From positions 3,742 to 67,741 of the forward strand of contig NZ_LMIV01000003.1 of assembly GCF_001428865.1 (NCBI RefSeq): DNA of 64,000 nucleotides, written 5' to 3'. Position numbers and translations under genes: made by a program. Positions 16,201-24,125 of the stretch are shown piece by piece; the stretch's first letter is position 1; every line of letters begins with the position of its first letter. The notes beneath the pieces are model-generated. The model had not been told where the DNA came from. It worked only from the letters and a program-made list of their open reading frames with translations, and did not search any database. This DNA comes from Sphingomonas sp. Root241 (GTDB lineage: Bacteria; Pseudomonadota; Alphaproteobacteria; Sphingomonadales; Sphingomonadaceae).

Positions 16201-17859
16201 ATCGACGTGCACCTCACTTCGCGCCTCGGCAGCGATCCGCTGTGGGGCGACAACCAGCCCGCCAACGATGCCGGCGACGCCGCCCGCACCGCGCAGGCCG
16301 CGGGGGTCAAGGCATGGGTGCAGGACCATCTCGCCGACAATCCGGCGCTCAACATTGCCGTGCTCGGCGACTGGAACGGCTTCTATTTCGAGCATGCGCA
16401 GACCCAGCTCACCGATCCGGCGCAGGGCGGCGTGTTCACCAATCTCAACACATTGCTGCCCGAGCAGGAACGCTACAGCTACATGTTCGAGGGCAACGCC
16501 CAGCAGATCGACAACATCCTCGTCACCGGCGGGCTGGTCACCAACGCGCAATATGATGCGGTTCACCTGAACTCGCAGTTCGGCGGCTCGCGTGCGACCG
16601 ATCACGATCCGCAGGTCTCGCTACTGTTCCTCGGCGCCGCGCCGAAGGACCTTGCGCTCAGCAACGCCAGTGTCGCCGAGAATCTGCCTGCCGGCAGCGT
16701 GGTCGGCACGGTCTCGGCCACCGATACTGCCAACGACACGCTTCATTATGCGCTAGTCGACAATGCCGGCGGGCTGTTCGCCATCGATGCGGCGACCGGC
16801 GTGATCACCACCACCGCGCCGTTCAACCATGAGGCGCTGGCGGAGTATGCGCTGATCGCCAAGGCGACCGACAGCGGCGGGCTGACCACGCAGCAGAGCT
16901 TCACCGTCGCGGTGACCGATGTCAACGAAGCGCCCGTCGCCGCGCATGACGCAGTCGCGGTCAACGAGGATGCGACCACCGCGAACCTCTGGACGACCTT
17001 GCTCGGCAATGATTCGGATCCCGATGTCGGCCAGACGCTGGCGATCAGCGCGGTCGACGCCACGGGTACCCTCGGTAGTCTCGTCTTCGACGCCGCGAGC
17101 CACACGCTGAAATATGTCGCCGATGCCGATGCGTTCGACTCGCTCGCACCGGGCGCCACCCAGGTCGATCATTTCAGCTACACCGTCACCGACGGCAACG
17201 GCCTCGCCAGCACCGCGACGGTCGATGTGACCGTCACCGGCATCGCCGACGGCATCACGCGTAACGGCACGATCTTCTCGGATACGTTGAACGGCAGCGC
17301 GGGTGAGGACAGGCTGTCGGGCGGGATCGGCAGCGACACGCTGTATGGCCTCGGCGGGCATGACTGGCTGAACGGCGGCATCGGCAACGACAAGCTCTAT
17401 GGCGGCGACGGCAACGACGTGCTGTTCGGCGATCTCGGCAACGATACCCTGTGGGGCGGCAACGGCCGCGACGTGCTGTTCGGCGGCCTCGGCAACGACA
17501 CGCTCTATGGCGGCGCCGACGCCGACAGCTTCCACTTCGGCCGGCTCGAAGGCAGCGCCACGATTGCCGACTTCAATATCGCCGAGGACAAGATCGTCCT
17601 CGACGACGGCGTCTCGGTCACGCGCACCAAGGTGCAGGACGTCAATCGCGACGGCGTCAAGGACCTGACCCTCACGCTGAGCTGGGGCAGCAGCGTCACG
17701 TTGCTGGGAGTCAGCGACGCGGCACAGGTCAAGTACGGCGCGCCGGACCATTATTCGGATCACCAGCCCGGACTTGGCGGCTTCCTCGACGATATTGGCG
17801 ATCTCTTCGATAGCCTGTACGCTGGCCATCAGAAGTTGATCGACACGGGGTGGTTCTGA
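13249..17859 (+). CDS. Secreted RTX multidomain nuclease (ExeM/NucH-like)
   Basis: The 1536-aa protein has no signal peptide. Domains in order: lamin-tail (LTD, about 3-170), Calx-beta (178-285), a second LTD (292-460), a second Calx-beta (468-575), an OB-like segment (580-690), an endonuclease/exonuclease/phosphatase domain (about 843-1115, with TYNLENLD, VQEIQD, GDWNGFY and ATDHDP), a cadherin-like domain (1130-1230), a VCBS-like domain (1230-1330), and about nine RTX nonapeptides (1343-1424, GGxGNDxLxGG). The short C-terminus ending DTGWF would be the uncleaved type I secretion signal. It presumably degrades extracellular DNA for nutrients or biofilm turnover once calcium folds it outside the cell. 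The type I exporter genes follow directly. Confidence 0.9.
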   Translation: MPAPAFINEIHYDNAGADSGEFIEIAGIAGTDLTGWKIVLYNGANGASYNPVMTLSGVIANQQNGFGTISVAYPTDGIQNGSPDAVALVDASNNVVQFLSYEGSFTATNGPAAGLTSVNVGVSENGAQSGTSIGLVGSGATYEDFHWALINGSTAGGVNAGQSFNGVVPPQPGTLSIADATTVEGNSGTHEIVFTVTRADGSAGAVSATWTVAFGSADAADFGAGFTATGTVSFADGATTAEIRLPVQGDTAFESNDGFTVRLSAPQGGVALGDAVAAGTITNDAAAPPAPPANVFINEIHYDNAGTDAGEAIEIAGAAGTDLTGYKLVFYNGSNTPGAAPVYDTLALSGVIDDESNGFGALGFLRAGIQNGAADGVALIAPDGSVVQLLSYEGSFTAAAGTPAAGTTSTDIGVTEEPAPAAGLSLQLKGSGSSAADFAWADASDDSFGSLNAGQSFLSATGTGHLRIGDARVVEGDSGTTNLVFTVNRAGGTALAATVDYAVNLDGTATLADLAPGAVLSGTLSFAPGEFSKQIVVAVNGDLVGEPNETLSVSLGATTGNVVIDDAAATGTITNDDPIALTISQIQGAGHVSAYAGQVVITTGIVTAVDTNGFYLQSAVGDGDAATSDAVFVFTSTAPGVVMGDGVSVRGSVAEFQGSTASLSLTEIVAPTVTVETHGNALPTALLIGTGGILPPSEVIDDDGLTSYDPLHDGVDFWESLEGMRVTLDTPQAVSNTTSFGETDVVVSHGNGASGINDRGGITISGDGSGVPDYNPEKIQIDDDSGIFAGFTPGYTIGDQLSSVTGVVNYAFDAYEVLVTEAVTVTQDTTLTREQTALHGDANYLSLATYNLENLDASDQKFDILAADIVYNLRAPDIIAVQEIQDADGAGSGSNLSGTVTAQGLIDAIYAQSGLHYAYIEIAPTTAGSTGGEPGGNIRNGYFYNIDRVSYVEGSAQLIDGAAYNGTRKPLVAQFAFAGQTITTIDVHLTSRLGSDPLWGDNQPANDAGDAARTAQAAGVKAWVQDHLADNPALNIAVLGDWNGFYFEHAQTQLTDPAQGGVFTNLNTLLPEQERYSYMFEGNAQQIDNILVTGGLVTNAQYDAVHLNSQFGGSRATDHDPQVSLLFLGAAPKDLALSNASVAENLPAGSVVGTVSATDTANDTLHYALVDNAGGLFAIDAATGVITTTAPFNHEALAEYALIAKATDSGGLTTQQSFTVAVTDVNEAPVAAHDAVAVNEDATTANLWTTLLGNDSDPDVGQTLAISAVDATGTLGSLVFDAASHTLKYVADADAFDSLAPGATQVDHFSYTVTDGNGLASTATVDVTVTGIADGITRNGTIFSDTLNGSAGEDRLSGGIGSDTLYGLGGHDWLNGGIGNDKLYGGDGNDVLFGDLGNDTLWGGNGRDVLFGGLGNDTLYGGADADSFHFGRLEGSATIADFNIAEDKIVLDDGVSVTRTKVQDVNRDGVKDLTLTLSWGSSVTLLGVSDAAQVKYGAPDHYSDHQPGLGGFLDDIGDLFDSLYAGHQKLIDTGWF

Positions 17860-17909
17860 CGATTTGCGACATCGCGTAACGACAAGAATCGGATTTGCGG
17901 GGGCAAGCG

Positions 17910-19646
17910 ATGCGGATTGAGCGCCCGGTGGGGGTGCTGCGTGAGGCACTGGCGTTGTGTCGGCGGCATTTCGTCGCCGCTGCGGCGTTCAGCGCGCTGA
18001 TCAACCTGCTCTACATCGTTCCCACGCTCTACATGCTGCAGGTCTATGATCGCGTGGTGCCGACGCAGGGCATGCAGACGCTCGTCTTCCTCACGCTGGT
18101 GCTTCTCTTCGCGCTGGCGACGCTGTCGCTGCTCGATCGCATCCGCACGCGGCTGCTGGTCCGCGCCGGCGTCCAGCTCGATGCGACGCTGGCGCCGCTG
18201 ATCCTCGACGCGACGTTGGGCCGGCCCGAACTGCCGGTGGCGCGGCAGGCACTTCGCGAATTCGATACGATGCGCGGCACGCTCACCGGCCCGGGGATTC
18301 TCGCATTGTTCGATGCGCCTTGGGTCCCGATCTACATTCTGGTCTGCTTTCTGGTGCACCCGTGGCTCGGCGTCGTCGCCATAGTCGGATGCACGATCCT
18401 GCCGCTCATCGCCTGGGCGAATGAACGCGCGACTCGCAGCCGTCTCGATCGTGCCCAGCTGATCGCCAGCGCTTCCTACGCCAATCAGGATGCCTTGCTC
18501 GGTTCGAGCGACAGCATCCGGGCGCTTGGCATGCGCCGGGCGATGGTCGCGCGCCAGCTGCGCCAGCGTGAAGCCATGCTCGCCGCGCAGACCGAGGCGA
18601 GCTTCGCCTCGGGCAGCTATCTCACCGCCACCAAGTTCACGCGCCTCGCGCTCCAGTCGCTCGCCTTGGGGCTGGGCGCTCTGCTCGCGATCGACAACCT
18701 CATCTCGGGCGGCGCGATCTTCGCCGCTTCCTTCCTGATCGCGCGGGCGCTCGCGCCGATCGAGCAGCTGATCGGCACGTGGAAGACGCTCGTCCAGGCG
18801 CATCAGAGCTATCGCAGCCTCGGTACGCTTCTCGAAGACAGCAACATTCGGCCTGAACCGACCCGGCTGCCCCCGCCGCAGGGTGCGATCGCGCTAGAAG
18901 GCATCACCATCCTCAACGAAGCGCGTGACGGCGCGATCCTGAACAGCATCTCGCTGCGCTTTGAGCCCGGTGAAGTGGTCGCGATCGTCGGCCCCAGCGG
19001 TGCGGGCAAATCGACTCTGGTCCGCACGATCGCCGGCGCACTCCCCGCCGATCGCGGCACCATCCGGCTCGACGGTGCGGATACGCGCGATTGGGATCCC
19101 GAGCAGCTCGCCCGCCACATCGGGTATCTGCCGCAGGACGCCGCCTTGTTCGCCGGATCGGTCGCGGAGAATATCGCGCGCTTCGCCGGCGAGCTGGGCG
19201 AGGATCGCGCCACCCTCGATGCTGGGGTCGTCGCTGCCGCCGGCAAGGTCGGTGCCGATCCGCTGATCCGGCGCCTGCCGAACGGCTATGATCATCAGCT
19301 CAAGCTGGGCGGTCGCGGCGTATCGGCCGGTCAGGCGCAGCGCATCGCGCTTGCCCGAGCCGTCTATGGCGATCCGCGCATCCTGATCCTCGACGAGCCC
19401 AATGCGCATCTCGATACCGAAGGCGATGCCGCCCTGGTCGCCGCGCTGGGAACGCTCAAGGCGGAGGGCCGCACGATCCTGATCGTCTCGCACAAGCTCG
19501 GCATCCTGCCCGTGGTCGACAAGATCCTCGTCCTGCGCGACGGCCGCGTCGAGCTCTATGGTCCGCGCGACGAAGTGCTCCCCAAGATCGCGCCGCCCAA
19601 TCTCCGGCGTGTCGCTCCGCCCACTGCCGCGGCGGGCGGCGCATGA
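17910..19646 (+). CDS. Type I secretion ABC transporter, permease-ATPase (PrtD-like)
   Basis: The 578-aa protein has an N-terminal transmembrane half (about 20-310) and a C-terminal ATPase: Walker A GPSGAGKST (361-369), signature VSAGQAQRIALARA (471-484), Walker B ILILDEP (about 491) and switch His in VSHK. It has no C39 peptidase or CLD domain, which fits the PrtD/HasD class that exports RTX proteins. ATG 17910 is preferred to TTG 17895. It starts 50 bp after the nuclease gene and overlaps the adaptor gene by 4 bp, so the three form an export operon. Confidence 0.92.
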   Translation: MRIERPVGVLREALALCRRHFVAAAAFSALINLLYIVPTLYMLQVYDRVVPTQGMQTLVFLTLVLLFALATLSLLDRIRTRLLVRAGVQLDATLAPLILDATLGRPELPVARQALREFDTMRGTLTGPGILALFDAPWVPIYILVCFLVHPWLGVVAIVGCTILPLIAWANERATRSRLDRAQLIASASYANQDALLGSSDSIRALGMRRAMVARQLRQREAMLAAQTEASFASGSYLTATKFTRLALQSLALGLGALLAIDNLISGGAIFAASFLIARALAPIEQLIGTWKTLVQAHQSYRSLGTLLEDSNIRPEPTRLPPPQGAIALEGITILNEARDGAILNSISLRFEPGEVVAIVGPSGAGKSTLVRTIAGALPADRGTIRLDGADTRDWDPEQLARHIGYLPQDAALFAGSVAENIARFAGELGEDRATLDAGVVAAAGKVGADPLIRRLPNGYDHQLKLGGRGVSAGQAQRIALARAVYGDPRILILDEPNAHLDTEGDAALVAALGTLKAEGRTILIVSHKLGILPVVDKILVLRDGRVELYGPRDEVLPKIAPPNLRRVAPPTAAAGGA

Positions 19647-21004
19647 ACATGCCGATCCTCCTCGCGCCCTCGGGCGAAGCGCCGGCCTCCGCGTCTCCGG
19701 TCGCCGATCCGCGACGCGACATCCGCATCGGGCTGGTGATCGCCGGCCTCTTCTTCGTGATATTTCTCGGTTGGGCGATGTTCGCGCGGCTCGATGCCGC
19801 CGCTTATGCCCCGGGCACTTTGGTGGTGTCGGGCCAGCGCCAGTCGGTCCAGCACCGCGACGGCGGCGTCGTTGGCAAAATCTATGTCCGCGAGGGCCAG
19901 CGCGTCGAGCGCGGCCAGTTGCTGGTCCAGCTCGCCGCCGCCGAGGTTCAGGCGCAGGAGCGGGCGCTCGCCTCGCAGGCGATCCGATTGCTCGCCCAGC
20001 GCGCGCGGCTCGAAGCCGAACAACTCGGGCGCGGCCAGATCGCGGCGCCGAAGGAATTCGCGTCGCTCTCGCCGGAAGACCGCGAGGAAGCGGCGCTGGC
20101 GATGCGGCTGCAGCAGACCGAGCTTCAGGCACGCGCTTCGGTACTCGCGGCACAGCGCGGCGCGCTCGGTCAGCGCGTTCTCCAGTCGGGCGAGCAGGGC
20201 CGCGGCTATGGCGAGCAGGCAGTGTCTTCCTCCGAGCAGCTCCGCCTGATCGAGGAGCAGATCGCCGCGCTCAAGCCCGTCGCCGACAAGGGCTTCGTCT
20301 CGGAGACGCGGATGCGCGAGCTCGAACGTGCGCGCGCCCAGCTCCAGGGCCAACGTGGCCAATACACCGCCAGCGTCGCCCAGACCCGCGGCGCCGCGCG
20401 CGAGAACGAGATTCAGGTGCTCGAGGCGGAGCGGACTTTCCGCGAGCGTACCGCGTCCGATCTCCGCGACGTCGAAACCCGGCTGGGCGATATCCTGCCC
20501 CGCTGGACCGCCGCGCGCGACCAGCTCGAACGCACCGCGATCCGTTCCCCCGCCACCGGGGCGGTGGTCGGCCTGTCGGTGTTCACCCCGGGCGGCGTGG
20601 TCGCGCCGGGCCAGAAGCTGATGGACGTCGTCCCCGAACGCACGCCGCTATTGATCCAGGCCCGGATATCGCCCGAGGATGCCGACGATCTCCATGTCGG
20701 CCAGCGCACCCTCGTCAAATTCTCCGGGTTACACGAGCGCACCTTGCCCAATCTCGAAGGCAGGCTGACGCGGCTCTCCGCCGACAGCTTCACCGACGAG
20801 AAGAGCGGGATGAGTTATTTCACCGGCGAGATCACCGTTCCGCGCGAGCAATTGAGCCTGATCCAGGGCGTCCGCGGCGCCGATTTCGCGCTCAGGGCCG
20901 GCATGCCCGTCCAGGTGCTGATCCCGTTGCGCAGGCGCACGGCGCTCGATTATGCGCTCGAGCCGCTGATCGGCAGCTTCTGGTCCTCGTTCCGCGAGCA
21001 TTGA
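19643..21004 (+). CDS. Type I secretion membrane-fusion protein (HlyD/PrtE family)
   Basis: The 453-aa protein has one N-terminal transmembrane helix (about 31-50), a biotinyl-lipoyl half-motif (VQHRDGGVVGKIYVREGQRV), a long coiled-coil stretch rich in Gln, Glu and Arg (about 90-290) and a second lipoyl half plus beta-barrel (RSPATGAVVGLSVFTPGGVV). This is the periplasmic adaptor joining the ABC protein to a TolC-type channel. It starts in an ATGA overlap with the ABC gene. No TolC homologue is encoded in the window, so the outer-membrane channel must be supplied from elsewhere. Confidence 0.92.
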   Translation: MNMPILLAPSGEAPASASPVADPRRDIRIGLVIAGLFFVIFLGWAMFARLDAAAYAPGTLVVSGQRQSVQHRDGGVVGKIYVREGQRVERGQLLVQLAAAEVQAQERALASQAIRLLAQRARLEAEQLGRGQIAAPKEFASLSPEDREEAALAMRLQQTELQARASVLAAQRGALGQRVLQSGEQGRGYGEQAVSSSEQLRLIEEQIAALKPVADKGFVSETRMRELERARAQLQGQRGQYTASVAQTRGAARENEIQVLEAERTFRERTASDLRDVETRLGDILPRWTAARDQLERTAIRSPATGAVVGLSVFTPGGVVAPGQKLMDVVPERTPLLIQARISPEDADDLHVGQRTLVKFSGLHERTLPNLEGRLTRLSADSFTDEKSGMSYFTGEITVPREQLSLIQGVRGADFALRAGMPVQVLIPLRRRTALDYALEPLIGSFWSSFREH

Positions 21005-21025
21005 TCGTCCGCAGCAGGCACCGCC

Positions 21026-21619
21026 TCAGCGGATCGGGCGCACCCGGCCCATCAGCGTCGTCGCAGTGCGCACTTCGCGGGCGACCACGCCGGCGGTGAA
21101 GCGTTCGATCACGCCGCGGGTGCGCCGCATCGGGCGGGCGTCGCTGCTCCGCGCGGTCGCCACCAGCCCGCTGCCCCAATTGTCCGCCAGCGCGCGGACC
21201 CGCGCTGCCAGCATCGATCGCCGGTCCTCGCTTCCCAGCACGATCGATGGGAAGGGGAGCGGCGTGCGCGGTGAGGCGAAGGTATCGAGCAAGGTCTCGA
21301 CGCTCTCGCCCTGCTCGTCGATCGGCTCGAAGAACAAGGCGCCCGCGACGCGCGAGACATAGGAAGCCGGGGACAACCGCGCCCACCACGCCGTCGCGAA
21401 GCAGCTCGCGCCCTCGGCGATCAGCAGCACCGCGCCGTCCGCGCGCGTCACCGCCGCGTCGAGCTTCGCTGCGAGCAGGTTGCGCTCCGATTGCGTACCC
21501 GCGCGATAGGGGATGTGCTCCCGCGACGGCCCGGCGAACAGGTGGCGCCACGGCGCGCCGGCAGCACCCGATATTTCGACGAGCGACAGGTTCGCGGGAA
21601 GAGATAGCGCAGGCACCAT
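21026..21619 (-). CDS. Possible RBBP9/YdeN-like alpha/beta hydrolase, divergent
   Basis: The 197-aa product resembles the small serine-hydrolase family RBBP9/YdeN in its second half: LLIAEGASCFATAWWA stands where the family has a G-H-S-L-G-C nucleophile elbow, and PSIVLGSEDRRSMLAARVRA followed by ADNWGSGLV matches the region after it. The elbow is altered, and I see no obvious catalytic His near the C-terminus, so it may be inactive or misassigned. ATG 21619 is chosen because GGAG lies 8 bp upstream; ATG 21631 lacks a site. It converges with the type I adaptor gene. Confidence 0.45.
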   Translation of the reverse strand: MVPALSLPANLSLVEISGAAGAPWRHLFAGPSREHIPYRAGTQSERNLLAAKLDAAVTRADGAVLLIAEGASCFATAWWARLSPASYVSRVAGALFFEPIDEQGESVETLLDTFASPRTPLPFPSIVLGSEDRRSMLAARVRALADNWGSGLVATARSSDARPMRRTRGVIERFTAGVVAREVRTATTLMGRVRPIR

Positions 21620-21717
21620 GGCGCACTCCATCAACTGTGCAAACGATCCTAATCCGATCCGGCGATTCCCGCCAGCGGATTCCCAGTCATCGGGTAGAGA
21701 TTGAGCGCAAAAGCCGC

Positions 21718-22143
21718 TCAGGCCAGCGTATGGCTGAGCGTGATCTCGGCCTTGAGCAGCTTCGAGATCGGGCAATTGGCCTTGGCCCCGGCGGCGAGCT
21801 CGTCGAACTGATCGGGCGAGATGCCCGGCACTTCGGCCTTGAGCGTCAGGTCCGACCGCGTGACCGCGAAGCCGTCGCCCTGTTGCTCGAGCTTTACCGC
21901 GGCAGTCGTCTCGAGGCTGCCTTCGCTGAATCCTGCCCTTGCCAACGCGAAGCTCAGCGCCATGGTGAAGCATCCGGCATGCGCCGCCGCGATCAGCTCC
22001 TCGGGGTTGGTGCCCTTCTCGTCGCCGAATCGCGTATTGTAGCTGTAGGGCGTCGCCTCAAGCACGCCCGAGGGCGTGTCGAGCTGACCTTTGCCGTCCT
22101 TGCCGAAACCCTGGTAGCGAGCGGTCGCGGTACGAGTCGTCAT
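21718..22143 (-). CDS. OsmC family organic-hydroperoxide peroxiredoxin
   Basis: The 141-aa protein has the two redox-active cysteines of OsmC/Ohr proteins, C58 (AHAGCFTMA) and C124 (KANCPISK), and the NPEELIAAAH motif. It reduces organic hydroperoxides with thiols in the cytoplasm. GAGGGGG precedes ATG 22143. It lies in a minus-strand series with a glycine-zipper lipoprotein and an EcfG-controlled membrane protein, which fits a stress role. Confidence 0.93.
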   Translation of the reverse strand: MTTRTATARYQGFGKDGKGQLDTPSGVLEATPYSYNTRFGDEKGTNPEELIAAAHAGCFTMALSFALARAGFSEGSLETTAAVKLEQQGDGFAVTRSDLTLKAEVPGISPDQFDELAAGAKANCPISKLLKAEITLSHTLA

Positions 22144-22203
22144 GAATTCCCCCTCGAATGGATGATGGGACGCGGCGACAGCGTGCCGCCGCGTCCCGGA
22201 TTG

Positions 22204-22608
22204 TCAACGGCAGCGGACTTCGTTCTTGTCGATCGCCGAGCCTGCTGCGGCGCCGGCCGCCGCGCCGAGCACCGTGCCGAGCAGCTCCGATCCGCCCGGC
22301 GCGATGATGTTGCCCAGCACGCCGCCGGCGACGCCGCCGACGATCAGCCCGGTCGTCCCGTCCGAGCGGCGGCAATAATAACGCCCGTCGCGGCCGCGAT
22401 AGACGCGGTCCTGCCGCGACAGGCGGCGTTCGCGATAGCTGCGGTCGTCGCGATAATAACGGTCGGCATAATAGCCGCCGTACGAGGGATCGGGCCGGTT
22501 CCAGTCATAGCTGCGATAGCCGCCGTCATAGCTCGAAGTGCCGTAACCCGTGTCCGCACAGCCGGCGAGCGTGCCCGCGGCCAGCAATCCCAACAACATG
22601 GTGCGCAT
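22204..22608 (-). CDS. Glycine-zipper outer-membrane lipoprotein
   Basis: The 134-aa protein has a lipoprotein signal with lipobox LAGC (Cys17), then a Tyr/Arg/Asp-rich linker (20-75), and a C-terminal glycine-zipper 2TM segment (GGVAGGVLGNIIAPGG and LGAAAGAAAGSAI, about 88-125). It resembles the SlyB/17-kDa-antigen group, thought to stabilise or sense the envelope. GGGAGAG precedes ATG 22608. It is 72 bp after the small stress protein gene and may share its transcript. Confidence 0.85.
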   Translation of the reverse strand: MRTMLLGLLAAGTLAGCADTGYGTSSYDGGYRSYDWNRPDPSYGGYYADRYYRDDRSYRERRLSRQDRVYRGRDGRYYCRRSDGTTGLIVGGVAGGVLGNIIAPGGSELLGTVLGAAAGAAAGSAIDKNEVRCR

Positions 22609-22680
22609 ATCTACTCTCCCATGAAGATGTCTAAGGAGAGGGAATGCGCGGCGGCGGGGAAAGTTGCGCCGGTGTGCCGA

Positions 22681-23055
22681 TCAGGAGGGCGCGGCGTCGA
22701 GCCGTTCGTTCGCGCGCGCCTCGCCTTTTACCAGGGTCGGCGCCGCCGCGCCGGCCAGCGCGGGGCGGAATGCGTCGCGCTCATTGTCGGGGATCGCCGC
22801 CGTCGGATCCGGACGAAAGGCATGGATCGCGCGATCCTCCGGGCCGGGATGCGCGTCGCCCATCAGGTCGGTGGGCACATGGCCTGCATCCCCGACGCGC
22901 CTGCCGAGCTTCATTATGCCGAATGCCGCGGCGGCGATCGCGCCCACCACCGCTCCGATCGACAGCGTGCCGAGCGCGATCGCCTTCGCATCGGGCCCGG
23001 TCTTCGCCTTGCGCTGCCGTGTCCGCGTCGTCTTCGTTTTGCGCGTATCTGCCAT
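22681..23055 (-). CDS. Small membrane-anchored protein, predicted general-stress gene
   Basis: I do not recognise this 124-aa protein. It begins with about 20 residues rich in Lys, Arg and Thr, then one hydrophobic helix (about 27-48, ALGTLSIGAVVGAIAAAAFG), then a polar tail with many Asp, Ala and Pro. The basic N-terminus suggests a cytoplasmic N-terminal side. AAGGGAAG precedes ATG 23055. A perfect EcfG-type promoter (23084-23108) lies directly upstream, which places it in the general stress regulon. Confidence 0.75.
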   Translation of the reverse strand: MADTRKTKTTRTRQRKAKTGPDAKAIALGTLSIGAVVGAIAAAAFGIMKLGRRVGDAGHVPTDLMGDAHPGPEDRAIHAFRPDPTAAIPDNERDAFRPALAGAAAPTLVKGEARANERLDAAPS

Positions 23056-23083
23056 CTCGCTTCCCTTTCCGGTCCGCGGTTTC

Positions 23084-23108
23084 AACGGCGATGTCGGGGC
23101 GGTGTTCC
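23084..23108 (-). promoter_or_regulatory. EcfG (sigma-EcfG) general stress promoter
   Basis: Read on the minus strand the sequence is GGAAC (23108-23104), 16 bp, then CGTT (23087-23084), an exact match to the alphaproteobacterial EcfG consensus. It lies between the winged-helix regulator stop (23114) and the small membrane protein start (23055), leaving about 20 nt of leader. Confidence 0.75.
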
Positions 23109-23113
23109 GCTCC

Positions 23114-23599
23114 CTAGGCCTCGGCCTGCAGCCGCGCGATGATCTCGCGCACCCGTCCCAGCGCCTCGGGCTCGCCGTCCACCCAGAAGCGGCGTTTGTC
23201 GGCGGGATCGGGAGTCCGGGTGAGCAGGCCGAGCGTCTCGAGCCGCTCCACGTGGCGCAGCGCCGTAGTCGTCGGCACACCCGAGGCATGGCACAGCCCC
23301 GAAACCGAGACCGCACGCCGCTCGTCGGCTGCCACAACCAGATCGAGCAGCATGTCCCAGGCGGGATCGCGGAACACCGGCTTGCCGAGCACCTCGTTCC
23401 GGCGGAGGCGGATCGCGCGCATTCCCGCCGCGAACTGCGTGACCGATTTATAGGATGGCTTGTTCAGCCCCGCCGCGACCGAATCCTGGAGGAACGCGAT
23501 TGCCGCATCGGCGTCCCCTCCGCGTTGTGCGGTGATCGCCTCGACCAGCTGCATCAGCCGAAGCAACTGTTCCCTGGAAAGTGCGACGCGCGCGCCCAT
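23114..23599 (-). CDS. Winged-helix (MarR-like) transcriptional regulator
   Basis: The 161-aa protein has a C-terminal winged helix: SVSGLCHASGVPTTTALRHVERLETLGLL (recognition helix) followed by TPDPADKRRFWV (wing), at about residues 95-150. The N-terminal half is helical. ATG 23599 is chosen because a purine-rich GAAGGGG precedes it; ATG 23659 would add 20 low-complexity residues. Similar proteins occur widely in sphingomonads as MarR-like wHTH regulators. The target is unknown, but the neighbours are stress genes. Confidence 0.75.
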   Translation of the reverse strand: MGARVALSREQLLRLMQLVEAITAQRGGDADAAIAFLQDSVAAGLNKPSYKSVTQFAAGMRAIRLRRNEVLGKPVFRDPAWDMLLDLVVAADERRAVSVSGLCHASGVPTTTALRHVERLETLGLLTRTPDPADKRRFWVDGEPEALGRVREIIARLQAEA

Positions 23600-23716
23600 C
23601 GCCGATGCCCCTTCGGTGGTTGCGGGAGTGGCTGTGGCGAAGGGGGCGAGGCGTGGCAAGCAAATGAGAGACTTAATGGACAGGAAACTGTGGATGGCGC
23701 TGAGGCGATGTTTCTG

Positions 23717-24085
23717 TCAGGTTTCCGTAGCGTCACCTGGCCAGTCCTTTAGCGGATCATGGCCCCAGTTCATCAAGGAATAACGCCAGCGCGAACCCGG
23801 AATCCGGTGTTCCTCGCGCGGTCCCTGCGCCAGATGCCGGCGCAGGAAACCCACTACCTTGCGCATATGGGCATAGTCGCCGCCGTCGAGCGCCGCTGTG
23901 GGCGTGCGCAGGATCTCGACGATCCGTCGACCCGAGGCATGACCCACGCTCTCTCCGCCGTCGCGCTTGAAGCCGACCGCGCGGCTCTCTTCGGTCTCCA
24001 GCCACGCCTCGATCTCGGCGGGTGCCATGTTCACCGCCTCGTGGAAGCGCGCATGGACCTGTGCATGATCGTCCCGTTTCGTCAT
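23717..24085 (-). CDS. DUF3140 domain protein
   Basis: The 122-aa protein matches the DUF3140 pattern across its length: FHEAVNMAPAEIEAWLETEE, GESVGHASGRRIVEILRT, DYAHMRKVVGFLRRHLAQ and SRWRYSLMNWGHDPLK. The family is small, soluble, often found near stress genes, and its function is not known. A near-match to an EcfG promoter lies immediately upstream. Confidence 0.85.
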   Translation of the reverse strand: MTKRDDHAQVHARFHEAVNMAPAEIEAWLETEESRAVGFKRDGGESVGHASGRRIVEILRTPTAALDGGDYAHMRKVVGFLRRHLAQGPREEHRIPGSRWRYSLMNWGHDPLKDWPGDATET

Positions 24086-24095
24086 GGATGGGCGA

Positions 24096-24120
24096 AGCGC
24101 CGAAGAATGCGAAACGTTCC
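24096..24120 (-). promoter_or_regulatory. Candidate EcfG promoter with one -10 mismatch
   Basis: On the minus strand GGAAC (24120-24116), 16 bp, then CGCT (24099-24096) in place of CGTT. It is only 10 bp upstream of the DUF3140 ATG, so the message would be nearly leaderless. Weaker than the other two sites. Confidence 0.3.
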
Positions 24121-24125
24121 CCGCT

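Noticed and set aside
17275..17520. Regular short DNA repeats resembling a CRISPR or minisatellite
   Set aside because: They encode RTX nonapeptides (GGxGNDxLx) in frame within the nuclease, so the periodicity is protein-level.
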